Part shown: positions 37,672-47,392 of the stretch, piece after piece
Layout of the letters: every line of letters begins with the position of its first letter
Position numbering within the stretch: position 1 is the first letter of the stretch
Assembly (NCBI RefSeq): GCF_000341735.1
Contig: NZ_KB455575.1
Location: 850,521-914,520, forward strand
DNA length: 64,000 nucleotides
Reading direction: 5' to 3'
DNA from: Methylotuvimicrobium buryatense 5G
GTDB lineage: Bacteria > Pseudomonadota > Gammaproteobacteria > Methylococcales > Methylomonadaceae
Translations under genes and position numbers: made by a program
The notes under the pieces: model-generated
What the model saw: only the letters and a program-made list of their open reading frames with translations
Databases searched by the model: none
What the model was told of the DNA's origin: nothing

Positions 37672-39171
37672 ATGGCTGAAGCAGAACAGGCAACAGAAGC
37701 ACAAGTGACGACCGGAGAGGTCGCTGAAGTCAGTGATTTTTCGGCTTTATTGAACAAAGAATTTAAACCGAAATCCGATCGAGCGAAACAAGAAGTCGAA
37801 AATGCAGTTCAAACGCTGGCCGAGTTTGTTTTAAAGGACACTTCGTTGGTATCCGACGATGCGATAGCTTCGATCGAGGCTATCATCGCGCAAATCGACA
37901 GTAAACTGACCGAACAAATCAACAAAATACTTCATCATGAAGACTTTAAAAAACTAGAAGGGACTTGGCGAGGACTGCATTACCTGGTCAACAATACCGA
38001 AACCGACGAGATGCTTAAAATTCGGGTCATGAACATCTCAAAGAATGAGTTGGGTAAGACGCTCAAGAAGTTCAAAGGGACGGCTTGGGATCAGAGTCCT
38101 TTGTTCAAAAAATTGTATGAAGAAGAATATGGTCAATTCGGTGGCGAACCCTTCGGCTGTTTAATGGGAGACTATTATTTTGATCATTCACCACCCGACG
38201 TCGAACTCTTGAATCAAATTGCGAAAATTTCCGCCGCATCCCATGCGCCGTTTATTACAGGTTTGTCGCCGACTACATTGCAAATGGACTCATGGGGTGA
38301 ATTAGCTAACCCTAGAGATTTGACCAAAATCTTTTCCACCCCCGAGTATGCGGCTTGGCGATCGTTACGAGATTCCGACGATTCCAAATATTTGGGAATG
38401 GCGATGCCGAGATTTTTGTCCCGTCTGCCTTATGGAGCAAAAACTGACCCGGTCGAGGAATTCGATTTCGAAGAAGATACCGAAGCGGCCAACAGCGCCA
38501 ATTATACTTGGTCTAACGCGGCCTATGCGATGGCGACCAACATTAACCGCTCATTTAAACTTTATGGCTGGTGTTCAAGAATTCGCGGCATAGAATCCGG
38601 CGGTGCGGTCGAAGGTTTACCGGTCCATACCTTTCCGACCGATGACGGCGGCGTCGATATGAAATGCCCGACCGAGATCGCGATCAGCGACCGCCGCGAA
38701 GCGGAATTGGCTAAATCCGGATTTATGCCATTGATTCACAAGAAAAACTCGGATTTCGCCGCATTTATCGGTGCGCAGTCGCTGCATAAACCGGCCGAAT
38801 ACGACGATCCCGATGCAACGGCAAATGCCAACCTGGCTGCGAGATTGCCGTATTTGTTCGCAACTTGCCGATTCGCGCATTATTTGAAATGTATCGTTAG
38901 GGATAAAATCGGTTCATTCAAAGAGCGTGCCGATATGGAAAGATGGCTCAATAGCTGGATCAGTAATTACGTTTTGACCAATCCGGCATTGGCGACGGAA
39001 GAGGATAAAGCCATTCGTCCTTTGTCTGCCGCAGAGGTGGTCGTTGAAGAAGTCGAAGGTAATCCGGGGTACTATGCGTCTAAATTTTATTTGAGACCGC
39101 ATTATCAGTTGGAAGGCTTGACTGTTTCCTTACGACTCACTTCCAAATTGCCTTCACAAAAAGGCGGCTGA
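37672..39171 (+). CDS. tssC: T6SS contractile sheath large subunit TssC (VipB)
   Basis: This is a 499-residue sheath protein, recognised by FKKLEGTWRGLHYLVNNTET, GEPFGCLMGDYYFDHSP, SRLPYGAKTDPVEEFDFEED and the C-terminal YLRPHYQLEGLTVSLRLTS. It forms the outer sheath layer and carries the ClpV-accessible surface together with TssB. It is expressed with tssB; hcp follows after a 120-base gap with its own ribosome-binding site. Confidence 0.98.
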   Translation: MAEAEQATEAQVTTGEVAEVSDFSALLNKEFKPKSDRAKQEVENAVQTLAEFVLKDTSLVSDDAIASIEAIIAQIDSKLTEQINKILHHEDFKKLEGTWRGLHYLVNNTETDEMLKIRVMNISKNELGKTLKKFKGTAWDQSPLFKKLYEEEYGQFGGEPFGCLMGDYYFDHSPPDVELLNQIAKISAASHAPFITGLSPTTLQMDSWGELANPRDLTKIFSTPEYAAWRSLRDSDDSKYLGMAMPRFLSRLPYGAKTDPVEEFDFEEDTEAANSANYTWSNAAYAMATNINRSFKLYGWCSRIRGIESGGAVEGLPVHTFPTDDGGVDMKCPTEIAISDRREAELAKSGFMPLIHKKNSDFAAFIGAQSLHKPAEYDDPDATANANLAARLPYLFATCRFAHYLKCIVRDKIGSFKERADMERWLNSWISNYVLTNPALATEEDKAIRPLSAAEVVVEEVEGNPGYYASKFYLRPHYQLEGLTVSLRLTSKLPSQKGG

Positions 39172-39291
39172 TGATTGTAAGAGGGGTTTAAGCGATAGAT
39201 AAACTCTCTTGGAAATTGGTTAAATCCTTTTTGAGATTATTCATCAGCAGTTTGTAATTCTATTTATTTCTGTAAATTATGAGGATAAACA

Positions 39292-39783
39292 ATGATCTTA
39301 TTAAAATTTGAACCCGAATTGAAAGGCGATTCCAAAGTAGATAAGCATGATGGTTGGATAACCATAGATTCAGTGCAATGGGGGACCGGGCGCGCCGTAA
39401 GTTCTAGCGGAACCGGCGCCGACCGTGATACCAGTAATCCATCCTTTTCCGAAGTCACATGCACTAAAAGTATGGATATTGCCTCTGCTCAGTTAATGCA
39501 GGAAGCGGCCTGCGGTAAAACGTTGGATAAAGCGACTTTTCATTTTATTCAAACAGGCGGAAAAGATGTTTCCGGACAAGAGTTTGTGGAAATTATTTTA
39601 GAAAAACCGCTGATCAGCAGCTATAGCATGAGCAGTGGAGGTGAAAGACCGAATGAATCCTTTTCCATAAACTATGTTGGCATCACATTACAATATAACC
39701 AATTCGAAGAAGGCGGAACTGTTAAAAAAGGCGAAGCTAAAGGTTATGATTTAAAAACCAATAAAGCCAAAAATAAAATCTGA
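39292..39783 (+). CDS. hcp: T6SS inner tube protein Hcp (TssD)
   Basis: This is a 163-residue Hcp that stacks as hexamers to form the tube expelled with effectors. It has the T6SS effector Hcp1-like fold sequence (GWITIDSVQWGTGRAVSS, TSNPSFSEVTCTKSMDIASA, ISSYSMSSGGERPNESFSIN). The 120-base upstream gap and the strong terminator downstream suggest it can be expressed at a high level relative to its neighbours. Confidence 0.97.
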   Translation: MILLKFEPELKGDSKVDKHDGWITIDSVQWGTGRAVSSSGTGADRDTSNPSFSEVTCTKSMDIASAQLMQEAACGKTLDKATFHFIQTGGKDVSGQEFVEIILEKPLISSYSMSSGGERPNESFSINYVGITLQYNQFEEGGTVKKGEAKGYDLKTNKAKNKI

Positions 39784-39874
39784 TAACTCCCCGTTCTAGC
39801 TGAATAGTGGTTGTAGTATTTTTTTGAAAGTTCAGCTAGGCGAATGAATTAAAGGAGCTACTCATACTTCAGAA

Positions 39875-39900
39875 TGGGCGGTTTGTGCCGCCCACTTTTT
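39875..39900 (+). terminator. Rho-independent terminator after hcp
   Basis: A 7-bp GC-rich stem TGGGCGG / CCGCCCA (39875-39881 with 39888-39894) and a 6-base loop are followed by CTTTTT. It lies 92 bases after the hcp stop and is the clearest intrinsic terminator in the window, so tagJ onwards probably needs readthrough or its own promoter. Confidence 0.8.
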
Positions 39901-39903
39901 ATC

Positions 39904-40063
39904 TATACTCATCGTAGATCAAAATTCGGCACCGGGGTGCCCGTCAAAGGACGCCGTAAATACGTCCACGTAGGCTCTATGCCAGCTCCATGCTGACAAA
40001 GCCTTTGCCGGACACCCTGGTACCTTCTTGGATACAACCGAAATTTGAAGTGCGAAAGGTATA
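39904..40063. repeat. Family A palindromic element upstream of tagJ
   Basis: This is a complete 160-bp copy with termini TATACTCATCGTAGATCAAA and the inverted cgaaatttgaagtgcgaaag, then gtata, the core gacgccgtaaatacgtccacgtaggctc and an inner stem around ccagctccatgctgac. It lies directly after the hcp terminator and ends only 28 bases before the preferred tagJ start. The GAAAGG in its right end could serve as a ribosome-binding site for an in-frame ATG at 40068. Confidence 0.88.
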
Positions 40064-40091
40064 TGGAATGACGCTAGCCGAGGACCGATAC

Positions 40092-40895
40092 ATGTTAAGC
40101 AGTGAACAAGCATTGAAAGACGGTAATCTTGAACAAGCATTGGCCGACATTCAACAGGCCGTGAGAAAAGATCCAGCCAATGTCAAAAATAGAATTTTCC
40201 TCTTTCAATTATTATCGGTTATAGGTCAATGGGAAAGAGCGTTGACCCAACTCAATGTCTTGGCTGACATGGATGCGGCAACTCTGGCGATGGTACAAAC
40301 CTATCGTGAGGCACTTCGTTGCGAAGTATTGCGTAAAGAAGTTTTCTCAGGCTTGAAAACACCGTTGATTTTTGGCGAGCCTCAACAATGGATGGCCTTG
40401 TTGTTGCAATCTCTCAACCTCGCTGCGCAAGAAAAATACCAGGAGGCTCAAAACCTGCGCAATCAAGCTTTTGATGGCGCTCCGGCCACGGCCGGTTCAA
40501 TTGATGGCGAACGTTTTGACTGGTTGGCGGATGCCGATGTCCGGCTCGGCCCCATGCTCGAAGCAATCATTAATGGGCAATATTATTGGGTTCCTTTTCA
40601 ACATATCAACACTATCCAAATAGAATTGCCCGAAGACCTGCGCGATTTGGTTTGGATGCCTGTGCATTTTGCTTGGCAAAATGGCGGCGAAGCGGTCGGG
40701 TTTATTCCGACACGTTATGTCAACTCCGAAACTAATCCGGATGCGGCTATTCAACTGGCGCGCAAGACCGAATGGCAAGAACCGCATGATGGGTTATTCA
40801 TCGGTCTGGGACAGCGCTTATTAAGCACTAATCACAATGATTATGCCTTGATGGATGTCCGTGAAATTAGTTTTGATGGCACTGATAACATATAA
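40092..40895 (+). CDS. tagJ: T6SS accessory protein TagJ (ImpE/SciE family)
   Basis: This is a TPR-like accessory protein that, in Pseudomonas, binds TssB and modulates ClpV action. The ATG at 40092 (267 residues, MLSSEQALKDGNLEQALADI) lines up with the usual family start and has GAGGA 8 bases upstream. An ATG at 40068 is also in frame, and the frame continues upstream into the repeat. Conserved parts are NRIFLFQLLSVIGQWERALT and DADVRLGPMLEAIINGQYYW. tssE begins 3 bases after its stop. Confidence 0.9.
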   Translation: MLSSEQALKDGNLEQALADIQQAVRKDPANVKNRIFLFQLLSVIGQWERALTQLNVLADMDAATLAMVQTYREALRCEVLRKEVFSGLKTPLIFGEPQQWMALLLQSLNLAAQEKYQEAQNLRNQAFDGAPATAGSIDGERFDWLADADVRLGPMLEAIINGQYYWVPFQHINTIQIELPEDLRDLVWMPVHFAWQNGGEAVGFIPTRYVNSETNPDAAIQLARKTEWQEPHDGLFIGLGQRLLSTNHNDYALMDVREISFDGTDNI

Positions 40896-40898
40896 GTC

Positions 40899-41399
40899 AT
40901 GGCCGAATTAACCCAAAAAGAACGCCTCCAACCTTCGTTACTCGATCGATTGACGGATGATGAGCCGAACAATCGGGTTGAATCCAGAGATAAGCGGGTG
41001 TTATCGATGCAGAGATTGAGGCAGTCGGTCCTGCGCGACGTTTCCTGGCTATTGAATGCCGATTCGTTCGAATCCGTTGCCGATTTAACGGATTATCCGG
41101 AAGTCGCTCAGTCGGTTATCAATTTCGGCATACAAAATCTAGCAGGTACTTCCGTGGTCGGCGCGGACTTGACCAATATAGAAAGAAAACTTAAACAAGC
41201 CATTTCCGTCTTTGAGCCGCGAATTCTTCCCAATAGTTTGTCGGTTAAAGTATTGTCGGCGGATGTCATGAGTCATCAAGCTATCAGTTTCGACATCGAG
41301 GCCAATCTTTGGGCGCAGCCCCTTCCGATACATCTTTATTTACGGACTGAGATCGATGTATTGACCGGCGACGTGAATCTACGCGACATGGGCGGTTAA
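40899..41399 (+). CDS. tssE: T6SS baseplate protein TssE (gp25-like)
   Basis: This 166-residue protein has a lysozyme-like gp25 fold and starts sheath assembly on the baseplate. Recognised by LQPSLLDRLTDDEP near the start, the QRLRQSVLRDVSWLLNA segment, and VINFGIQNLAG. The C-terminal end (IDVLTGDVNLRDMGG) is short. It sits in an almost gapless run tagJ-tssE-tssF-tssG. Confidence 0.96.
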   Translation: MAELTQKERLQPSLLDRLTDDEPNNRVESRDKRVLSMQRLRQSVLRDVSWLLNADSFESVADLTDYPEVAQSVINFGIQNLAGTSVVGADLTNIERKLKQAISVFEPRILPNSLSVKVLSADVMSHQAISFDIEANLWAQPLPIHLYLRTEIDVLTGDVNLRDMGG

Positions 41400-41402
41400 G
41401 GC

Positions 41403-43283
41403 ATGGACCCGAAATTATTGCGCTATTACAACACGGAACTGCACCATTTGAGGGAAATGGGCGGCGAATTCGCCGTCGAGTTCCCTAAGATTGCAGCGCG
41501 CTTGGGTATGGATAGCTTTGAATGCGCCGATCCTTATGTCGAAAGATTATTAGAAGGATTTGCCTTTTTGGCGGCACGCGTCCAATTGAAGCTCGATGCC
41601 GAGTTTCCCCGATTTACCCAGCATTTGCTGGAAATGATCTATCCGAATTATCTCGAGCCGACACCGTCTATGGCCGTCGTGCAATTTCAACCCGATTTAA
41701 CGGAAGGTTCGTTAAATGAAGGTTTTACGATAGAAAGAGCAACCGCGTTACGCAGCCAGACGACAAAAGGCGAACAAACCCCCTGCGAATATCGCACCGC
41801 GCACGAAATCAAACTTTGGCCTTTACAAATCCACGAAGCGGAATATCTGCCCAATCTTGGGGCCGTGGCAAACCTCTGCGCACATAATCTGACCGGGGTA
41901 AAAGCCGCGATTCGCATCCGGCTCAAAACCACGGCAGGTTTGAAATTCAATGAGTTAAAATTGGATTCCTTACCCGTTTTTTTAAGAGGGCATGGCGAAT
42001 TGCCGATGCACTTGTATGAACAATTGATTGGCGATTCGTTAGCCGTTTGCATGCAGCCGACCGAAAAACCTTATCGCTGGCAACATTTAGTCAAAGATAA
42101 TGCGGTAACCCGGATAGGCTTTTCCGATGAAGAAGCCTTGCTCAATTATTCGCCTCGTTCTTTCCAGGGGTACCGTCTTCTGCAAGAATATTTTGCCTTT
42201 CCGGAACGCTTTATGTTTGCAGAATTTAACGGTTTCGCTCAAGCGTTGAATCAGTGCGATGCCGAAGAGATGGATTTAATCGTTCTGCTAAAACGAAGTC
42301 ACGCAAAACTGATTAATGCCGTCGATAGATCTCAATTTGCGTTGTTTTGTACTCCGGCGATCAATCTGTTTCCCAAGCATGCCGATCCTATTTATATCGA
42401 TCGGAAGTCGTCCGAATTTCATATCATTCCGGACCGCTCCAGACCGATGGACTTTGAAATTTGCCAAGTCAAGGAGGTCATTGGCATTGGGAGCGGGGGC
42501 GTCAATGAAAAAAAGGAATTTCAGCCGTTTTATCGATACAGCGACGAACGCAGCCATGACGTCCGGCCTGCTTATTATTCGTTACATCGGCAACAACGGA
42601 TAGCTTCGTCGAAACAAAAACGTCAAGGACCGCGATCGAGTTATATCGGCAATGAGACCTTTATTACGCTGGTCGACGGGCAATCGGCGCCTTACAGTAA
42701 CGACCTTAAACAACTATCGATCAAGGCGCTTTGTAGTAATCGCGATTTACCGTTGCTGATGCCGTTGGGCGGAGGAAAAACCGACTTCACGATGCAGAAG
42801 GGCGCGCCGGTACAAAACATCCGTTGCCTTTCAGGTCCCACTAAACCTCGGTCGTCGACCGCCTATGGCAATGTCAATTGGAGTTTAATCAATCATTTGT
42901 CGATGAACTATTTAAGTTTAATCGACCGTAATGACAAAGAAGGTGCCGTCGCTCTGAGAAGTTTATTGAAGTTATATAGCGAATACAATGTTGCCGCTAT
43001 TACTAATCAGATCGAGGGATTGTTGTCGATTCAAGCGAAAGATATCGTCAGGCGGATCAATACGGCCGGCCCTATCGTTTTTGGGCGCGGCTTAGAAATA
43101 ACCTTGAACTTCGAAGAGTCTGCTTTTGAAGGCAGCGGCGTCTTCTTGATGGGAGCAGTGCTGGAAAATTTTTTAGCCCGCTATGTTTCAATTAACTCGT
43201 TTACCGAAACCGTGGTCAAGTCCCCGGATCGGGGAGAAATCATTAGATGGCCGGCGAGAATAGGTCGAAGAAAAACGATTTAA
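41403..43283 (+). CDS. tssF: T6SS baseplate wedge protein TssF
   Basis: This is a 626-residue baseplate protein. Its start, MDPKLLRYYNTELHHLREMG, followed by EFAVEFPKIAARLGM and DPYVERLLEGFAFLAARVQL, is the TssF hallmark. DLPLLMPLGGG and GRGLEITLNFEE in the C-terminal half are also conserved. It overlaps tssG by 37 bases, which couples their translation. Confidence 0.97.
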   Translation: MDPKLLRYYNTELHHLREMGGEFAVEFPKIAARLGMDSFECADPYVERLLEGFAFLAARVQLKLDAEFPRFTQHLLEMIYPNYLEPTPSMAVVQFQPDLTEGSLNEGFTIERATALRSQTTKGEQTPCEYRTAHEIKLWPLQIHEAEYLPNLGAVANLCAHNLTGVKAAIRIRLKTTAGLKFNELKLDSLPVFLRGHGELPMHLYEQLIGDSLAVCMQPTEKPYRWQHLVKDNAVTRIGFSDEEALLNYSPRSFQGYRLLQEYFAFPERFMFAEFNGFAQALNQCDAEEMDLIVLLKRSHAKLINAVDRSQFALFCTPAINLFPKHADPIYIDRKSSEFHIIPDRSRPMDFEICQVKEVIGIGSGGVNEKKEFQPFYRYSDERSHDVRPAYYSLHRQQRIASSKQKRQGPRSSYIGNETFITLVDGQSAPYSNDLKQLSIKALCSNRDLPLLMPLGGGKTDFTMQKGAPVQNIRCLSGPTKPRSSTAYGNVNWSLINHLSMNYLSLIDRNDKEGAVALRSLLKLYSEYNVAAITNQIEGLLSIQAKDIVRRINTAGPIVFGRGLEITLNFEESAFEGSGVFLMGAVLENFLARYVSINSFTETVVKSPDRGEIIRWPARIGRRKTI

Positions 43284-44263
43284 TCGAAGGTTTACTCGAA
43301 CAGCCGCATCAGTATGATTTTTTTCATGCCTTACGGTTGATTGAATGTAGTCATGACGATAAACCTTTGATAGGACAATCCAGTCGGCCTGTAGACGACG
43401 CGGTAAGGTTTGGTCAAGAAGTCTCCATGGCATTTGAGTCGTCGACATTGAGTCAATTTATTACGGCTCACGAAGGGAAGCCGGCCCGATTGACACAGCG
43501 TTTTTTAGGACTGTTCGGACCCAACGGTCCGATGCCCTTGCATCTGACCGAATATGTGCGAAGCCGGGAGCATAATTTTCATGATCATACTCTGGCCCGA
43601 TTTGGCGATATTTTTCATCACCGCATGGTTGCGTTGTTCTATCGCGCCAAAGCGGATGCCGAACCTGCTTTCAGTTTCGACCGACCTGACCAAAACCGAT
43701 TTGGCGATTATTTAGGAGGGTTAGCCGGGATCGGCGATGAAGTGTTTCAAGATCGCGATGCGATGCCGGATCTGGCCAAGTTTCATTACATAGGCCATTT
43801 AGCGAATCAGGCTAAAAATGCCGACGGGCTGGTCGCTATCCTGGCCGATTTCTATAAATTACCGGTGCGACTCAATGAGTTCATCGGCGAATGGTTACAG
43901 ATAGAAAACGAGGATTTGACCCGATTGGGTGAATCGGCCCAAACCGGTAGATTGGGCGAGTCGGTCGTATTGGGCTCCAGAGTTTGGAGTTGTCAGCATA
44001 AATTCCGGATTCTGTTCGGGCCTTTGACCCTAACAGAGTATGTCAGTTTGCTGCCTTCCGGTCAGCGATTGGAAAAACTGATTGCGATCGTACGAAACTA
44101 CAGCGGCTTTGAGTTCGATTGGGATGTTAATCTAATCTTGAAAAATGACGAGGTACCGATGAGTCAATTGGACGGCTGCACGCGACTGGGTTGGACTAGC
44201 TGGCTTGGCGAGCGGCACAGCACTGAAGATGCGAACGATCTGTTGCTGAATCCGATACGGTAA
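43247..44263 (+). CDS. tssG: T6SS baseplate wedge protein TssG
   Basis: This is a 338-residue partner of TssF in the baseplate wedge. Conserved sequence includes PHQYDFFHALRLIE, RFLGLFGPNGPMPLHLTEYV and FHHRMVALFYRAKADAEPAF. It is of normal length. A 340-base gap with a family B repeat separates it from clpV. Confidence 0.96.
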   Translation: MAGENRSKKNDLIEGLLEQPHQYDFFHALRLIECSHDDKPLIGQSSRPVDDAVRFGQEVSMAFESSTLSQFITAHEGKPARLTQRFLGLFGPNGPMPLHLTEYVRSREHNFHDHTLARFGDIFHHRMVALFYRAKADAEPAFSFDRPDQNRFGDYLGGLAGIGDEVFQDRDAMPDLAKFHYIGHLANQAKNADGLVAILADFYKLPVRLNEFIGEWLQIENEDLTRLGESAQTGRLGESVVLGSRVWSCQHKFRILFGPLTLTEYVSLLPSGQRLEKLIAIVRNYSGFEFDWDVNLILKNDEVPMSQLDGCTRLGWTSWLGERHSTEDANDLLLNPIR

Positions 44264-44383
44264 TGAGTCGATATAAGCTGGTGAGCAGTAAACAGTAAAC
44301 AGTGAGCAGTCAGCGGAATTTGTGTCTAGATTTTGCCTGAAAACCAAGGAACGAGCATGAAATAGCTACGACAACTTTTGGAA

Positions 44384-44490
44384 TAGGGTTCGGTGGCTTG
44401 CTTAACAGGTGTCGGCGGCAAGAATATCCGCCGTAAAGCATACAAGGACGTATTCAAGACGTTCTGTCAAGCGAGTCACCGAACCGCTAG
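44384..44490. repeat. Family B palindromic element between tssG and clpV
   Basis: The arms are TAGGGTTCGGTGGCTTGCTT (from 44384) and the imperfect complement aagcgagtcaccgaaccgct. The core is gtgtcggcggcaagaatatccgccg and acaaggacgtattcaagacg. The usual tail is missing. The remaining DNA in the 44264-44604 gap shows no gene. Confidence 0.82.
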
Positions 44491-44604
44491 AAAGCTGAGT
44501 GCTGTAGAGTTTTTCATTTGCATGTTTTTAAGTGATAACAGGTGCCGTTGTTTGAGCGCAGATCTTTATACGGGTCAATTCAATGATTATTTTGGGAGTG
44601 AGTT

Positions 44605-47322
44605 ATGGGCGATATCAGCCGTGTCGCGTTATTCGGTAAGCTGAATAAAGTGTGCTACAAATCCATAGAGGGCGCTACCGTGTTTTGTAAAATGCGCGGC
44701 AATCCTTATGTAGAATTAACGCATTGGTTGCATCAGATTCTTCAGTTGCAAGACTCGGATCTCCATAAAATCATTCGTCAATTCAATCTCGACCCCTCCA
44801 AATTGGCGCGCGACTTTACCGAATCTTTGGATCGCCTCCCAAGAGGCTCTACATCGATTTCCGATTTATCGTCGCATGTCGAAGAGGCTGTCGAGAGAGG
44901 ATGGGTATACGGTACATTAATGTTCGGCGAATCGCAGGTACGTTCGGGACATTTGGTTGTCGGCATTCTTAAAACGAAGGGTTTGAATCATGCCTTGCTC
45001 GAAATTTCCAACGAATTTGGAAAAGTCAAGCCGGATACCTTAACCGAACGTTTCGCGGAGATTGTCAGCGGCTCGCCTGAAGAAGGTCTGCATTCAAGCG
45101 ACGGTTTTCAAGTCGGAGGAGGGGCTGTTCCGGGCGAAGCCAGCGGCGCGATGTCGCCGGCGCAGATGGGTAAACAAGAAGCCTTGAAACAATTCACTGT
45201 CGATTTAACCGAACAGGCGCGACAAGGCAAGATGGACCCGATCGTTGGGCGCGATGAAGAAATCCGGCAGGTCATCGATATTTTGATGCGTCGACGTCAA
45301 AACAACCCGATATTGACTGGCGAGGCCGGCGTCGGCAAAACTGCCGTCGTTGAAGGCTTCGCGCAGAAGATCGTCGCCGGGGACGTGCCGCCGTCCTTGC
45401 TGGACGTCACGTTGCGTACGCTTGATGTCGGTTTGCTGCAGGCAGGCGCCAGTATGAAAGGCGAATTCGAGAACCGCTTACGTCAAGTGATCGAGGAAGT
45501 GCAATCATCCGAAAAACCTATCATTTTGTTTATCGACGAAGCGCATACCTTGGTCGGCGCTGGCGGCGCAGCCGGCACCGGCGATGCAGCGAATCTTTTA
45601 AAACCGGCTCTGGCTCGAGGTACGCTCAGAACCGTCGCGGCTACGACTTGGGCCGAATATAAGAAACATATAGAAAAAGATCCGGCATTGACGCGGCGCT
45701 TTCAAGTCGTGCAAGTACTGGAGCCGAATGAGGAAAAAGCGATACTGATGATGCGAGGTGTCGCATCGGTCATGGAAAAACACCATCAGGTTCAAATACT
45801 CGATGAGGCTCTGGAAGCTGCGGTAAAGCTGTCTCACCGATATATTCCCGCCAGGCAGTTGCCCGATAAATCGGTTAGTTTGCTAGATACTGCATCGGCA
45901 CGCGTAGCAATCAGCCAGCATGCCGTTCCTGCCGCAGTCGATGATTGCCGAAAACGGATTAACGGATTGGATACGGAATTGGCGATCATCGGCAGAGAAA
46001 AGTCGGTTGGCGTCGATATCAAAGACCGCGAAACGATTGTTCTGGAAAAACTTAAAGCCGAAAAAGATCGCTTGGCGTTGTTAGAAGAGCGCTGGAATAA
46101 CGAACGTGAGCTCGTAAAAAACATTTTAGATATTCGTCAAAAACTGCGAGAACAGGGCGGTAAAGTCGAGGGGACCGACAGCAAACTCGAAAAGGCGGTT
46201 GACGAAGTTGCGGGAGTCGATTCCGAATCGGCAACACGCAATGGTCTGCTTGAGGATTTAAAAAACTTGCTATCTCAATTGCATGATTTGCAAGGCGAAT
46301 CGCCGTTGATTTTACCGAGCGTCGATGCTCAAGCCGTGGCTTCCGTCGTCGGCGATTGGACCGGAATTCCAGTCGGGCGTATGGTCAAGAATGAAATCGA
46401 GACCATCATTCATCTGGCCGATGCCATCGAGCAGCGCATCATCGGACAACGTCATGCGTTGGAAATGATAGCGCGGCGCATACAAACCTCGCGCGCTGGC
46501 CTCGATAATCCGAATAAACCGATCGGCGTGTTCATGCTGGCCGGTACGTCGGGAGTCGGAAAAACCGAAACAGCCCTGGCCTTGGCCGAAGCCTTGTACG
46601 GCGGCGAGCAGAATGTCATCACAATTAACATGAGCGAATACCAGGAAGCGCATACCGTGTCGACGCTGAAAGGTGCTCCTCCGGGGTATGTCGGCTACGG
46701 CGAAGGCGGGGTGTTGACCGAAGCTGTTCGACGAAGACCCTATTCGGTCGTGCTGCTCGATGAAGTCGAAAAAGCGCATCCGGACGTTCATGAAATTTTC
46801 TTCCAGGTTTTCGATAAAGGCTGGATGGAAGACGGTGAAGGCCGGGTCATCGACTTCAAAAATACGCTGATTCTTTTGACTACCAATGCCGGTACCGAGC
46901 TGATCGCCAATCTCTGTAAAGATCCGGATTTGATGCCGGAGCCTGAAGGCATTGCCAAAGCCTTGAGGGAACCGTTGCTAAAAGTCTTTCCGCCGGCATT
47001 GTTGGGCCGTCTGGTCGTTATTCCATATTACCCGTTAAGCGACGAAATGATCGCCGCAATCGCGAAATTGCAGTTAAAACGTATCGAAAAACGTATTGTT
47101 GAAAATCATAAGGTACCGTTCAGTTATGATGAGGATGTTATTAAATTGATAGCCGAACGCTGTACCGAAGTCGAAAGCGGCGGCCGCATGATCGATGCGA
47201 TATTGACCAATACGGTTTTGCCCAGTATCAGCTCCGAGTTTTTAACGCGGATGATGGAAGGTAAGACGATTGAAAGGGTGCATGTCGGTGTGGCGAATGG
47301 AGAGTTTATTTATGAGTTTTGA
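44605..47322 (+). CDS. clpV: T6SS AAA+ ATPase ClpV (TssH)
   Basis: This is a 905-residue unfoldase that disassembles the contracted sheath so its subunits can be reused. An N-domain (about 1-160) precedes two AAA+ modules: Walker A GEAGVGKTAVVE with the Walker B IILFIDEAHTLVGAGG, then GTSGVGKTETALALAEAL with VVLLDEVEKAHPD. A coiled middle domain of the ClpB type (about 445-570) lies between them. The ATG follows GGGAGTGAG. Its sequence separates it from ClpB by the T6SS-type N-domain and by its neighbours. Confidence 0.97.
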   Translation: MGDISRVALFGKLNKVCYKSIEGATVFCKMRGNPYVELTHWLHQILQLQDSDLHKIIRQFNLDPSKLARDFTESLDRLPRGSTSISDLSSHVEEAVERGWVYGTLMFGESQVRSGHLVVGILKTKGLNHALLEISNEFGKVKPDTLTERFAEIVSGSPEEGLHSSDGFQVGGGAVPGEASGAMSPAQMGKQEALKQFTVDLTEQARQGKMDPIVGRDEEIRQVIDILMRRRQNNPILTGEAGVGKTAVVEGFAQKIVAGDVPPSLLDVTLRTLDVGLLQAGASMKGEFENRLRQVIEEVQSSEKPIILFIDEAHTLVGAGGAAGTGDAANLLKPALARGTLRTVAATTWAEYKKHIEKDPALTRRFQVVQVLEPNEEKAILMMRGVASVMEKHHQVQILDEALEAAVKLSHRYIPARQLPDKSVSLLDTASARVAISQHAVPAAVDDCRKRINGLDTELAIIGREKSVGVDIKDRETIVLEKLKAEKDRLALLEERWNNERELVKNILDIRQKLREQGGKVEGTDSKLEKAVDEVAGVDSESATRNGLLEDLKNLLSQLHDLQGESPLILPSVDAQAVASVVGDWTGIPVGRMVKNEIETIIHLADAIEQRIIGQRHALEMIARRIQTSRAGLDNPNKPIGVFMLAGTSGVGKTETALALAEALYGGEQNVITINMSEYQEAHTVSTLKGAPPGYVGYGEGGVLTEAVRRRPYSVVLLDEVEKAHPDVHEIFFQVFDKGWMEDGEGRVIDFKNTLILLTTNAGTELIANLCKDPDLMPEPEGIAKALREPLLKVFPPALLGRLVVIPYYPLSDEMIAAIAKLQLKRIEKRIVENHKVPFSYDEDVIKLIAERCTEVESGGRMIDAILTNTVLPSISSEFLTRMMEGKTIERVHVGVANGEFIYEF

Positions 47323-47392
47323 ATCAAACTACTTATTGGGAATACTCGTTTCTTAAAGTCGTTAATGCAAATAATACAAAGGGGTGTATCTT

